The notes: generated by a model from the letters alone, not told the origin. Numbered from the stretch's first letter, positions 55,055-63,252 are shown. The stretch: DNA of 64,000 nt from a bacterium (GCA_027483535.1 JAIXUN010000002.1:558001-622000); one strand, 5' to 3'. Translations and numbers: made by a program.

Positions 55055-55795
55055 ATGAACCATCGAATGAGAAAGTTAGTCGCTGGACTCGCTATCGTTG
55101 CGGGTGCAATGAGCGTGCCGTCAATGGCGTTTGCTCAGGAGGACATCCTTACAAAGAAGATTCCTTCGCTTGAGTATCAACAAGCAGATGTGCGAGAGGC
55201 GTTGAAGGCGTTGTTCAAGCAGGTCGATGCCAGTTACTCGCTCGCGCCGGACATCGTGGGCTACGTCACGGTTACCCTAAAGGACGTTAGCTTCGAGATC
55301 GCGCTGACGAACCTTCTGAACCAAGTCGATGCTACCTATCGATATGAGGCAGGAGTTTTCGTGATCGTTCGACGAGAAGCTCCGCTTCCGGTGGGTGACA
55401 ATACTCGAGACGGCAACGAAGCAGCACCGACGGCTAAGAAGATTTTCCGACGACACCGAATCCGATCCGCAGATCCAATGCTGATCGCAATGCTCATCGG
55501 TACTAACCAAGGCAGCCAACAGTGGTTCGGCAACCCCTACCCCTCCATCATTAACATGGGCGGCGGCATGATGGGTGGCATGGGCGGCATGGGCGGCGGC
55601 ATGGGCGGCATGGGCGGCGGCATGATGGGCGGCATGGGCGGCATGGGCGGCGGCATGATGGGCGGCGGCATGGGCGGCATGGGCGGCGGCATGATGGGCG
55701 GCGGCATGATGGGCGGCGGCATGGGCGGCGGCATGATGGGCGGCGGCATGGGCGGCGGCATGATGGGCGGCGGCATGGGCATGGGCGGCTTCTAA
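55055..55795 (+). CDS. Short secretin-like protein with a Gly/Met-rich repeat tail
   Basis: The product is 246 residues from ATG 55055, which is preferred to the TTG at 55046 because GAGG is spaced correctly. A signal peptide (LVAGLAIVAGAMSVPSMAFA) is followed by an STN/N0-type domain: IPSLEYQQADVREALKALF, then VTVTLKDVSFEIALTNLL, with VFVIVRRE closing it. Next, KKIFRRHRIRSADPMLIAML looks like the start of a secretin N1 domain, and then the sequence becomes 80 residues of Gly and Met (MGGMGGGMMGG units). The pore-forming secretin domain is absent. It parallels the N-terminal part of the secretin that follows 30 bases later and may be an accessory periplasmic ring component. The function is inferred. 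Confidence 0.8.
   Translation: MNHRMRKLVAGLAIVAGAMSVPSMAFAQEDILTKKIPSLEYQQADVREALKALFKQVDASYSLAPDIVGYVTVTLKDVSFEIALTNLLNQVDATYRYEAGVFVIVRREAPLPVGDNTRDGNEAAPTAKKIFRRHRIRSADPMLIAMLIGTNQGSQQWFGNPYPSIINMGGGMMGGMGGMGGGMGGMGGGMMGGMGGMGGGMMGGGMGGMGGGMMGGGMMGGGMGGGMMGGGMGGGMMGGGMGMGGF
55556..55792 (+). repeat. GGCGGCATG low-complexity tandem repeat (coding)
   Basis: About 237 bases consist of ATGGGCGGC and ATGATGGGCGGC units in frame, encoding Gly/Met repeats. Unit order varies. Such repeats are prone to slippage, so copy number may vary between strains. Confidence 0.9.
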
Positions 55796-55825
55796 CAGCC
55801 CAGCGTTTTTGAATCTGGAGAACTA

Positions 55826-57439
55826 ATGCGTTTCAACCTCAAGAAATCAATGACTTCGATGGTGCTTGCCGCAGGCTTGGCGACTGCGGCATTCGCCATC
55901 GATACCCCTCGGTACATCGACATCAAACTGGACGACGCCGACCTGGTGAAGGCCACTGAGACCCTTTACCGAATGACGGGCATCCAGTTCGTCGTTCAAC
56001 CCAGTGCAAAGGGTTTTGATCGAGTCACCCTCGCTCTGAAGCAAGCAACTCCTGAAGATGCCATTAAGTACATGTGCGTCGCAGCGAAGGCTTACTTCAA
56101 GAGAGAGGAATCTGGCGTCTATGTCATCTCATCAGAGCCATTCCCTGAAGCAGCACCTAAGTCGGCTGAAGCAAAGAAGGCGAGGAAGCAATTCCGAAAG
56201 GTTTTGTTGATGCACCAAGACCCCAAAGCGATTTACGACCAAATGATGTTCGCTCGGATCGAAGATCCGACGGCAAAGATGGCCGATCTCCGACGTCTGC
56301 AGCAAGTCGTCTCGCCGAACCTTAGAGCCGGCAACAGCTTCTGGGACAACGCGACCTCGAACCCGCTGAGCGTTCCGCCTTCAACGCAGAACGTGAACAG
56401 CCAGTACTCTAACCAGGTACGCCTCCCCGGTGATACCGCAGGTCAAGGTATGGCCGGTGGTGGCATGATGGGCGGCGGTATGGCTGGTGGAGGTCTTGGC
56501 GGCGGTGGCGGTCTTGGCGGTGGCGGTCTCGGTGGCGGCGGTCAGCTCGGTGGAGCAGGCGGCGGTGGACAGCTCACCTCCGGCCAAGGACTTGTTCCTT
56601 CCTCGATCGAGTTCATCTCCTACGACCCAACCGACAACAGCCTCATCATCGTTGGAACCAACGAAGACGACATCAACGAGCTGATCAACTACATCAACTC
56701 GCTGGACGTCAAAGCTAAGCAAGTTTCGATCAAGGTTGAGTTCATCACCACCAGTGAGACCCTCGACAAGTCGATCGGCTTCGCATTCCAGTTCCAACGC
56801 GGATCGGTTCTGCTCGGCCAAAACCCGGCTGAGTTCCTCCGAGTTCCGGACCCGGTCTTCTTGACCTACGCCTCGGGCAACGCGGTCATGCGACTTCGAA
56901 CGCGACTTTCGGAAGGAAACGGCAAGCTGGTCACGGCCCCGATCATCCGAACGTTGAACAACACTCCGGCATTCGTGTCGGCGTTCACCACAACGTACAT
57001 CCTGTCGACGTTCCAAACTCTGCAACCTGGCGGCAACGTCATCTCGCAGATCCAACCGCAACCTATCCAAGCGGGTACGTCCCTTGCGGTTACTCCGCGA
57101 ATCAACAACGATGGCGATGTCGTCATGGCGCTCGCACCAACCGTTGGTGGTATCACCGGACAGCAAACCATTCCCGGCCTGGGTCAGTTGCCGATCATTC
57201 AGCAACAGTTCCTCTCCGTAACGGCACGAGTGAAGGATGGCGAGACCATCGTTCTAGGCGGCCTTAACACCGAGAACCAGAGCTTCAACGTGGAAAAGGT
57301 GCCGATCCTGGCAGACCTGCCTATCATCGGGCAGTTCTTCCAACGACGACTTACGACGAAGAGCAACAGCGAACTCCTCGTATTCGTCACCCCGAAGATC
57401 ATCGAGGACGACAGCCAAGGCGGACTCGGACCGATCTAA
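55826..57439 (+). CDS. pilQ: Type IV pilus secretin
   Basis: This 537-residue outer-membrane pore-forming protein carries a signal peptide (about 1-24). An STN/N0-like domain (IDIKLDDADLVKATETLYRM, VTLALKQATPEDAIKYM) and an N1-like region follow, then a Gly-rich linker (about 205-255, GGGLGGGGGLGGGGLGG). The secretin domain (about 260-530) includes VPILADLPIIGQFF and SELLVFVTPKIIED, the family's C-terminal signature. PilQ is usually longer (about 700), with AMIN domains that are missing here. It is the last gene of the pilM operon and is followed by a terminator hairpin. Confidence 0.93.
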   Translation: MRFNLKKSMTSMVLAAGLATAAFAIDTPRYIDIKLDDADLVKATETLYRMTGIQFVVQPSAKGFDRVTLALKQATPEDAIKYMCVAAKAYFKREESGVYVISSEPFPEAAPKSAEAKKARKQFRKVLLMHQDPKAIYDQMMFARIEDPTAKMADLRRLQQVVSPNLRAGNSFWDNATSNPLSVPPSTQNVNSQYSNQVRLPGDTAGQGMAGGGMMGGGMAGGGLGGGGGLGGGGLGGGGQLGGAGGGGQLTSGQGLVPSSIEFISYDPTDNSLIIVGTNEDDINELINYINSLDVKAKQVSIKVEFITTSETLDKSIGFAFQFQRGSVLLGQNPAEFLRVPDPVFLTYASGNAVMRLRTRLSEGNGKLVTAPIIRTLNNTPAFVSAFTTTYILSTFQTLQPGGNVISQIQPQPIQAGTSLAVTPRINNDGDVVMALAPTVGGITGQQTIPGLGQLPIIQQQFLSVTARVKDGETIVLGGLNTENQSFNVEKVPILADLPIIGQFFQRRLTTKSNSELLVFVTPKIIEDDSQGGLGPI

Positions 57440-57461
57440 CGATCCTCTCCAGGTTCAAACG

Positions 57462-57498
57462 AAGCGACCGGTGTCACAATGACACTGGTCGCTTTTTT
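57462..57498 (+). terminator. Intrinsic terminator after pilQ, abutting the aroK start codon
   Basis: A 15-bp stem with one mismatch (57462-57476 with 57480-57494), a 3-base loop CAA and six T (57493-57498) end the pilus operon. The aroK ATG starts at the next base, 57499. Confidence 0.88.
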
Positions 57499-58017
57499 AT
57501 GTCGCAGTCGTGGATCTTGGTTGGAATGATGGGAGCCGGAAAAACGTCCGTAGGAAGACGTCTGGCTGAACTTTCCGATCGCGACTTCCTCGACACCGAT
57601 CGGATGATTCAAGCTCGCCTGGGTCGACCCATTCCGCAAATCTTCTCTCTGTACGGAGAAGCAGCCTTCAGAGACCACGAGACCGCAGTCATAAGGTCGC
57701 TCACTTCCGGAGCAAACGTGGTGTCCACAGGCGGCGGAGTGATTCTTCGCGAGGAAAATCGAGCCCTGCTCAAGGCGCTCGGCACCACGGTTTATCTCAA
57801 GTCGTCCGCTGCAAACATCAAAGCAAGGCTTCAGGCCAGCAAGAAGAAACGACCTCTTCTCGACCGCGAAGACTGGGAAGAGACCTTTGATGAAATCCTT
57901 GCCTCTCGCGAGCCTATCTATGCGCAGTCGGACCACATTGTGGACGTCGATTCGATGGAAGTGGAGGACGCCGCCGACTTCCTACTCAAACTGCTCACTC
58001 AGGAGTCGGCATCGTGA
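57499..58017 (+). CDS. aroK: Shikimate kinase
   Basis: The product is 172 residues. It phosphorylates shikimate with ATP. Walker A is GMMGAGKTSVGRRLAE, DTDRMIQARLGRPIPQIF includes the shikimate-binding Asp, FRDHETAV holds the conserved Arg, and VSTGGGVILREENR is the GGG motif. The lid RPLLDRE is also present. The start is unusual: the ATG directly follows the T-run of the pilQ terminator, so no separate ribosome site is visible outside the hairpin. The stop overlaps the aroB start (GTGA). Confidence 0.95.
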   Translation: MSQSWILVGMMGAGKTSVGRRLAELSDRDFLDTDRMIQARLGRPIPQIFSLYGEAAFRDHETAVIRSLTSGANVVSTGGGVILREENRALLKALGTTVYLKSSAANIKARLQASKKKRPLLDREDWEETFDEILASREPIYAQSDHIVDVDSMEVEDAADFLLKLLTQESAS

Positions 58018-59066
58018 TCGTCCACCATCGCAACGGGTCTTACAACATCCACTTCCAGGCTTTTGAAGCGCCGCAAGGGCACCACGTGATCGTCTCCGAT
58101 ACCAACGTTGCCTCAGTCTTCCAAAACAGAGGCTACGACACTGCGGATTGGATCACCCTCCCCCCCGGGGAAGCGAGCAAGAACCTACAGGAGCTCGCCA
58201 AGGTTTGGTCGCAACTTGCGGCCAGACGGGTGAACCGAAAGACCAAGATCGTCGCCGTCGGCGGGGGAGTTGTCGGAGACCTTGTTGGCTATGCTGCCGC
58301 CTCTTTCTTAAGAGGAGTCCCCTTCATCCAGGTACCAACAACCCTCCTCGCTCAGGTGGATAGTAGCGTGGGAGGCAAGGTTGCTATCGACCTTCCCGAA
58401 GGCAAAAACCTTGTCGGAGCGTTCTATCCCCCTAGCGAGGTCTGGATCGATCCAACCATCCTCACCACCCTCCCAGATCGCGAATTCCGATCCGGCATGG
58501 CCGAGGTACTCAAATACGGCTGGATATTGGACGCAGTGCTACTGACTAAGCTGAATGAGACAGACCTCACGCCGGCTCACCCCGAGCTCGCCCAAGTCAT
58601 CGAGCGATGCGTGGACCTTAAGCGTCAGGTAGTGGAGGCAGACGAGTTTGAAACGCTCGGCATTCGCGCAAAACTCAACTTCGGACACACCGTTGGGCAC
58701 GCTATCGAGCAAGTCACTCAATACCAAGTCTTCACTCACGGAGAGGCTATCTCGATCGGAATGGTAGCCGAGGCGATCATTGCCGAAAAGCTCGGTCTCG
58801 CCCAATCCAGCCTGGCACAACAAGTGGAATCCAGCCTGGCAAAGGTGGGCCTTCCAACCCGACTCCCGAGTTCGCTCAAAGGCTCCCTATCGGCAGAATC
58901 GCTTGTCCATGCAATGCGGCTAGATAAAAAGGCGGATAATGCGGGTATCCACATGGCGCTCGTCTTTCAACCTGGCGAAAGTGGTCTGGTCCACTCCGTA
59001 TCTGAATCGCTCATAAAAGAGGTATTAACGCAACTGTGGAACGAATTCGAACACTATTCGCCGTAA
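58014..59066 (+). CDS. aroB: 3-dehydroquinate synthase
   Basis: The product is 350 residues from a GTG overlapping the aroK stop. It converts DAHP to 3-dehydroquinate with NAD and a divalent metal (zinc or cobalt). Key segments: VGGGVVGDLVGYAAASFLRG (NAD binding), PTTLLAQVDSSVGGKVAID, KNLVGAFYPP, and RSGMAEVLKYG. Metal ligands are E in MAEVLKYG and H in NFGHTVGHAIE, with a second H in FTHGEAISIGM. Its 3' end overlaps the next gene by 31 bases. aroQ, aroK and aroB give three of the seven shikimate steps in the window. Confidence 0.96.
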   Translation: MIVHHRNGSYNIHFQAFEAPQGHHVIVSDTNVASVFQNRGYDTADWITLPPGEASKNLQELAKVWSQLAARRVNRKTKIVAVGGGVVGDLVGYAAASFLRGVPFIQVPTTLLAQVDSSVGGKVAIDLPEGKNLVGAFYPPSEVWIDPTILTTLPDREFRSGMAEVLKYGWILDAVLLTKLNETDLTPAHPELAQVIERCVDLKRQVVEADEFETLGIRAKLNFGHTVGHAIEQVTQYQVFTHGEAISIGMVAEAIIAEKLGLAQSSLAQQVESSLAKVGLPTRLPSSLKGSLSAESLVHAMRLDKKADNAGIHMALVFQPGESGLVHSVSESLIKEVLTQLWNEFEHYSP

Positions 59067-59365
59067 TAGTCTCCGCCGTTCTCACGCTTGGCTTCGTGGG
59101 ATGTGCCTACTTGACCCTTCAAGGAAAGGGTCCTGCTTACTATCAAGGCATTGTCACTCCCGCGACTACAATGCTCTTCTTATTCCTCACGCTGGGCATC
59201 ATTGTTTTGGCCGCTCTACCGGATAAGAAGACCGAGATCGACCAAGACCCTCCCGCCGACCATGAATCGATTCCTGTTGGAGCCGCACCGGTGGGGTCAG
59301 GGCCGATGGGTTCCGGGCCTGCTCAGTTTCGAGCCGTTGTCGAACTTCCCGTAGAGGAGGAATAG
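59036..59365 (+). CDS. Small membrane protein of unknown function
   Basis: The product is 109 residues from a GTG start that overlaps aroB by 31 bases; AGAGGT lies 12 bases before it. Two hydrophobic segments (about 6-28, TLFAVIVSAVLTLGFVGCAY, and about 42-60, TTMLFLFLTLGIIVLAALP) are followed by a Pro/Gly/Glu tail. The first may be a signal anchor or a lipoprotein leader (GFVGC is a weak lipobox). I know no family. The stop is 1 base before the PASTA gene's start, so it probably functions with that membrane protein. Confidence 0.62.
   Translation: MERIRTLFAVIVSAVLTLGFVGCAYLTLQGKGPAYYQGIVTPATTMLFLFLTLGIIVLAALPDKKTEIDQDPPADHESIPVGAAPVGSGPMGSGPAQFRAVVELPVEEE
59355..59360 (+). promoter_or_regulatory. 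Shine-Dalgarno deciding the TTG start at 59367
   Basis: A perfect AGGAGG lies 6 bases before the TTG at 59367, which fixes the start of the PASTA protein. Confidence 0.8.
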
Positions 59366-59366
59366 C

Positions 59367-61157
59367 TTGGTCGGAAGAACCATCGCCGTCCGCTACGAAC
59401 TCACTGCCTCCATCGCAGATGGACCGATCTTTGATTTTTATGCGGCGAAGGATCGCCTAACCGGACGGGTCTATGGCATACGCCTCATCAAGGAGCCGTT
59501 CAACAGTCAAGGTCCTTTCATCTCAGCTCTAGCCAAACAGATCGCACCTCTCGCCGAGAATAGCCCGTACATCGAGCGGATCGACGAGCTCATCGAGTCC
59601 GACGGCACCCACGCGCTCATCGGCGAGCTTCCGAAAGGGTCGCTTCTCCAAGAACGCATCAAAAGGTTTGCCCCGTTCTCGGTTGCGGTTGCCCTTTCTA
59701 CGGCCGTTGCAGTTTGCGAAGGTCTCGTGCATCTTCACCGAAGCGGACTTGTCCACGGCGATGTCGGAGCGCACAACGTGGTCGCCACCCATGAAGGCGG
59801 AGCAAAGCTCCAACTCGCGGGAGTCTGGCGCACCTATGCCACCAGCGATCGCGCGGGACTGGCGGTACTGCCACAAATGGCTCCCTATCTGGCCCCAGAA
59901 GTGGGTGCCGGAGCCGCCCCTTCGGTGCAGTCCGATCTGTACAGCCTAGGTGTCATACTCTTCCAACTTCTCACCGGAAGGTTGCCGTACCAAGGCGAAA
60001 CGCCCATTGCGACCATCCAAAAGCACACCCACTCCCCCGTTCCAAGCGCAAGAGGACTGAATCCTTCGGTCCCGGCCGGGGTAGATAAGCTGATCCAAAC
60101 TCTCCTGGCGAAGAAACCCTCGGAGCGGCCCGTGACCTCCGAAGACTGTTTGGGAGAGCTCCGAAAAATGGAAGACGCTCTTCGTTTTGGGCGATCGATC
60201 CCCACCAAAAGCGACGCACCAAAAGGAACCCCGGCGCCACCCGCTCCCGAGCCCAAGCCCGTTTCTAAGCGACTCAAAGGTCAGGATCAGGCACCCAAGG
60301 ATGTCGCACCGAAGATGTCTGCCATCCGAGACGCCAAGGAGGATCGCAAACGCCGCACAAAAGAGCGAGATGTCCCCGTTTGGTTCTTGGGTTTCGCGCT
60401 CTTTATGGTCGTTGCCGGTGTTGGAGCGGTGATGGCTTGGTGGCTGTACACCATCCAAAAGCCCCGCCTCGTAGAGGTGCCATCCTTCACCAACCAGTCG
60501 TATGAAGAGGCAAAGGCGACAGGGAAGAAACTCGGCTTCCAGGTACGCATTCTCAGCAAAGAACCAAACGACAAAGTCGAGATCGAAAAAATCGTTCGCT
60601 CCCTGCCTGCTGCAGGGGAGGAAGTAAGAGAAGGCGGCAACGTGGGCTTGGTGCTCAGTACGGGGCCAAGAATCGTCACTATGCCCAATCTCAAGGGCCT
60701 CACGATGGATCAAGCACGCATCGTCCTTAGCCGGCTGAACATCACCCTCTCGGATAGCCCCGTTCGAGCCATCGACAACGTCAATCCTCCGGGTTCCATT
60801 GTCAAGCAGTTACCAGAAGCGACCAAAAGAATCGATCGCGCGGTGCAAGTGCGGCTTTGGATCGCCGCTCCCCCGGGGGCAGGCAACGAGTTACTGCCCG
60901 GCGAGAGTTCCGAAGGTCCGAAGGCGTTTGCCTACGCGCCCGTCTTCCAAGTGGATGGCACCACCAAAAACGTTCGCGTCAAAATCATGGTCCTGGACGA
61001 AAAGGATCCACGCACCATCTTCGATGAGCGTCGAGGCCCCGGAGAGAAGATTCCGCTTCGCTTTGTTGGCTTCGGTGAAAAGGTAACCTGCCGAGTCTAT
61101 TACGATGAGGAATTCGTGTTCGAGAAGGAGATCGAACCGAACTATCAACCCCAATGA
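59367..61157 (+). CDS. PASTA-domain protein with a degenerate (pseudo)kinase domain
   Basis: The product is 596 residues from TTG. Domain order is Ser/Thr kinase-like (about 1-275), polar linker, one helix near 335-360 (WFLGFALFMVVAGVGAVMAW), two PASTA domains (VEVPSFTNQSYEEAKATGKK near 368, VTMPNLKGLTMDQARIVLSR near 432), and a C-terminal domain. It resembles PrkC/PknB, but the kinase motifs are changed: the glycine loop reads IADGPIFDFY, the VAIK lysine is Arg (YGIRLIK), the catalytic loop is HGDVGAHNVV, and DFG is replaced by LAGVWR. The Asp of HGD is retained. Later motifs (APE, DLYSLGVILFQLLTG) are intact. A binding or scaffold role is likelier than phosphorylation. Confidence 0.85.
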   Translation: MVGRTIAVRYELTASIADGPIFDFYAAKDRLTGRVYGIRLIKEPFNSQGPFISALAKQIAPLAENSPYIERIDELIESDGTHALIGELPKGSLLQERIKRFAPFSVAVALSTAVAVCEGLVHLHRSGLVHGDVGAHNVVATHEGGAKLQLAGVWRTYATSDRAGLAVLPQMAPYLAPEVGAGAAPSVQSDLYSLGVILFQLLTGRLPYQGETPIATIQKHTHSPVPSARGLNPSVPAGVDKLIQTLLAKKPSERPVTSEDCLGELRKMEDALRFGRSIPTKSDAPKGTPAPPAPEPKPVSKRLKGQDQAPKDVAPKMSAIRDAKEDRKRRTKERDVPVWFLGFALFMVVAGVGAVMAWWLYTIQKPRLVEVPSFTNQSYEEAKATGKKLGFQVRILSKEPNDKVEIEKIVRSLPAAGEEVREGGNVGLVLSTGPRIVTMPNLKGLTMDQARIVLSRLNITLSDSPVRAIDNVNPPGSIVKQLPEATKRIDRAVQVRLWIAAPPGAGNELLPGESSEGPKAFAYAPVFQVDGTTKNVRVKIMVLDEKDPRTIFDERRGPGEKIPLRFVGFGEKVTCRVYYDEEFVFEKEIEPNYQPQ

Positions 61158-61813
61158 CCTACTCGTTAGCTCCTTCCATCCTCAGCTTTGATCTGACTTC
61201 GCTCTCGACGGTTGTTCCGCAAATGGTCGAAGCCGGAGCGGGGTGGATTCACCTCGACGTCATGGATGGACAATTTGTGCCTCCCATCACGTTCGGAGAC
61301 GCGATCGCCAAATCTTTGCGACTCCATACCGATGCTCCCATGGAAGCGCACCTCATGACCCTCCATCCAGATGCCCAGTTCAAGGCGTTTGTCGAGGCAG
61401 GGGTGGGTCGAATCATCTTCCACGCCGAGGCAACCGCCCATTCGCATCGGCTCATTCAGCAGCTCAAAGGGATGGGAGTTCAAGCGGGTATCGCCATCAA
61501 TCCGGCAACTCCGGTTTCTGCCATTAAACCTGTCCTTGCCGACTGTGATCTGGCCCTAGTCATGACCGTGAACCCCGGTTGGGGCGGCCAGAAGTTCATC
61601 GAATCAACGCTCGACAAAATCAAAGAGATTCGCGACTCGTCCCCAGAGATCGATATCGAGGTGGATGGCGGCATCGACCCTTCAACAATCGGAAGCGTCA
61701 TCGAAGCGGGCGCAAACGTGTTCGTGGTCGGGAGCTACCTGCTCAAAGAGCCAACTCTGGAGAAGGGGGTTCAAAAGATTCTCTCCGCCTTTCCTACGGG
61801 TAAGTCCGTATAG
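61154..61813 (+). CDS. rpe: Ribulose-phosphate 3-epimerase
   Basis: The product is 219 residues. It interconverts ribulose 5-phosphate and xylulose 5-phosphate in the pentose phosphate pathway. The TIM-barrel signatures are LAPSILSFDLTSLSTVV, WIHLDVMDGQFVPPITFG (a metal-binding segment), MTVNPGWGGQKFI, and DIEVDGGIDPSTI, with the phosphate-binding GANVFVVGSYL. The start overlaps the PASTA gene stop (ATGA). rpe commonly sits beside a PASTA kinase and a small GTPase gene in other phyla, so the linkage is familiar although the GTPase is absent. Confidence 0.97.
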   Translation: MTYSLAPSILSFDLTSLSTVVPQMVEAGAGWIHLDVMDGQFVPPITFGDAIAKSLRLHTDAPMEAHLMTLHPDAQFKAFVEAGVGRIIFHAEATAHSHRLIQQLKGMGVQAGIAINPATPVSAIKPVLADCDLALVMTVNPGWGGQKFIESTLDKIKEIRDSSPEIDIEVDGGIDPSTIGSVIEAGANVFVVGSYLLKEPTLEKGVQKILSAFPTGKSV

Positions 61814-61819
61814 GCATTC

Positions 61820-62146
61820 ATGAAGCTGCGAATACTCACCATCAGTTTGGTAGTGTTCACGCTGCTCACCTTCGCCATTGGGGCGCAGTGGGTCGGCAAG
61901 GCTCCCCCTAAAACGGCTCCCAAGCAAGAGCTCAAGGCTTATGTTTCTCGGTCAAGCACGTTCATTGGGCTGATTGTCCTTGGGATCGTGGGGTCCGGAG
62001 TGGCGAGTCTGCTGGAGGTGCGTCGATCCCGCGAAGAATATCGAAGGGCCGCTACCGAAAACCTTGAGCAACTGGTTCTTGGCGTTTCTAAAGCGAAGCC
62101 CCAAGATCGCGTCGAGCCGTCTACAGGTTCGCAGGAGCCGACTTGA
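61820..62146 (+). CDS. Small membrane protein of unknown function
   Basis: The product is 108 residues. Two hydrophobic segments (about 5-22, ILTISLVVFTLLTFAIGAQW, and about 48-66, TFIGLIVLGIVGSGVASLL) flank a Lys/Pro-rich loop; a charged helix (EVRRSREEYRRAATENLEQL) and a polar tail follow. I do not recognise a family. It lies 6 bases after rpe, and its stop overlaps the ribD start (TTGA), so it is part of the operon. The topology suggests a hairpin anchor with a cytoplasmic or periplasmic tail. Confidence 0.62.
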   Translation: MKLRILTISLVVFTLLTFAIGAQWVGKAPPKTAPKQELKAYVSRSSTFIGLIVLGIVGSGVASLLEVRRSREEYRRAATENLEQLVLGVSKAKPQDRVEPSTGSQEPT

Positions 62147-63252
62147 GCTTTTCTGAGAGCGACAAAGCTTTCATGCGCCGGGCCGTTGAACTGGCCGCCG
62201 GAGGATTTCCTGCACCGAATCCTCACGTAGGTTGCGTCATCGTCTCGAAAGACGGAGAGATCGTTGGGGAAGGTTTCCACGAATACGCGGGTGGACCTCA
62301 CGCGGAGGTCAACGCTCTCACCTACGCCGGCGATCGCGCAGAGGGTGGAACGGCTTACGTCACGCTCGAACCGTGCAATTCTCACGGGCGCACGCCTCCC
62401 TGCGTCGATGCACTCCTCGCGGCAAAGGTCAGCCGAGTGGTGGTCTCCGTTCGAGATCCGAACCCCAAGATGGAGGGTGGCATCGAACGACTCGAAAGCA
62501 AAGGAGTGGTCGTCCAACAGGGTTTGCTTTCCGAGGAAGGAGAATCTGTCAACAAGGCCTGGCTTACCGCCACACGATCGGGAAAGACCTACATGGTCGG
62601 CAAAGCGGCAATGACCCTTGACGGCAAAGTTGCCCTCCCGAACGGAGCGAGCAAATGGATCACCGGAGAACTCGCCAGAACCCATGGACAAAGGCTTCGT
62701 GCCGAGTGTGGGTCGGTCTTGGTGGGTGTGGGGACGGCAATCGCCGACAACCCGTTCCTGAACGTTCGCGACTTCCCAGTGGTCAATCAGCCCGTCAAGA
62801 TGGTGCTCGACCCGAACGGTCGACTTTCAAGCCGGGTCCGAGGCGAAAACTTGCCGTACTTTGCTCAAGAGGGAAGGTGGATTCATTGGACCGCCCAAAC
62901 CGAAGAGGGTAGGCAATCCATCGACAACTCGGGCAATATCCTCCCTCCAATCCCCCTTCAAAAAGACAAAACCGTGGATTGGGAAACGTTTCGCGCAATT
63001 CTATTTCAACAAGGGATAAATTCTTGCCTTCTTGAGGGCGGAAGTGTAACCCTGACGTCTGCAATCCGTCAAAGTAGCATAAGCAGATTGGAACTGTTTA
63101 TCGCACCGAAGCTTTTTGGCAACGGAGCGGACTGGTTCCGATTGGATGAGGATTTAGCCCCAACGATGATGAGCCAAGTGATGAGCCATCAAGTGGTAAG
63201 CGTATCCACCATTGGAGAAGATGTTTGGTTAACGATTCGACTCCAAAATTGA
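62143..63252 (+). CDS. ribD: Bifunctional riboflavin biosynthesis deaminase/reductase
   Basis: The product is 369 residues from a TTG overlapping the preceding stop; AGGAG lies about 6 bases before it. It deaminates the pyrimidine intermediate of riboflavin synthesis and then reduces the ribosyl chain with NADPH. The N-terminal deaminase has HVGCVIVSKDG, GGPHAEVNAL (zinc His and catalytic Glu) and YVTLEPCNSHGRTPPCVDAL (two zinc Cys). The reductase half has KAAMTLDGKVAL, CLLEGGSVTLTSAI and ELFIAPKLFG. No other rib gene is in the window. A terminator follows. Confidence 0.96.
   Translation: MSFSESDKAFMRRAVELAAGGFPAPNPHVGCVIVSKDGEIVGEGFHEYAGGPHAEVNALTYAGDRAEGGTAYVTLEPCNSHGRTPPCVDALLAAKVSRVVVSVRDPNPKMEGGIERLESKGVVVQQGLLSEEGESVNKAWLTATRSGKTYMVGKAAMTLDGKVALPNGASKWITGELARTHGQRLRAECGSVLVGVGTAIADNPFLNVRDFPVVNQPVKMVLDPNGRLSSRVRGENLPYFAQEGRWIHWTAQTEEGRQSIDNSGNILPPIPLQKDKTVDWETFRAILFQQGINSCLLEGGSVTLTSAIRQSSISRLELFIAPKLFGNGADWFRLDEDLAPTMMSQVMSHQVVSVSTIGEDVWLTIRLQN

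Noticed and set aside
55556-55792. Repeat array considered as CRISPR
   Set aside because: Units are 9-12 bases, contiguous, in frame and coding for Gly/Met; there are no spacers and no cas genes.
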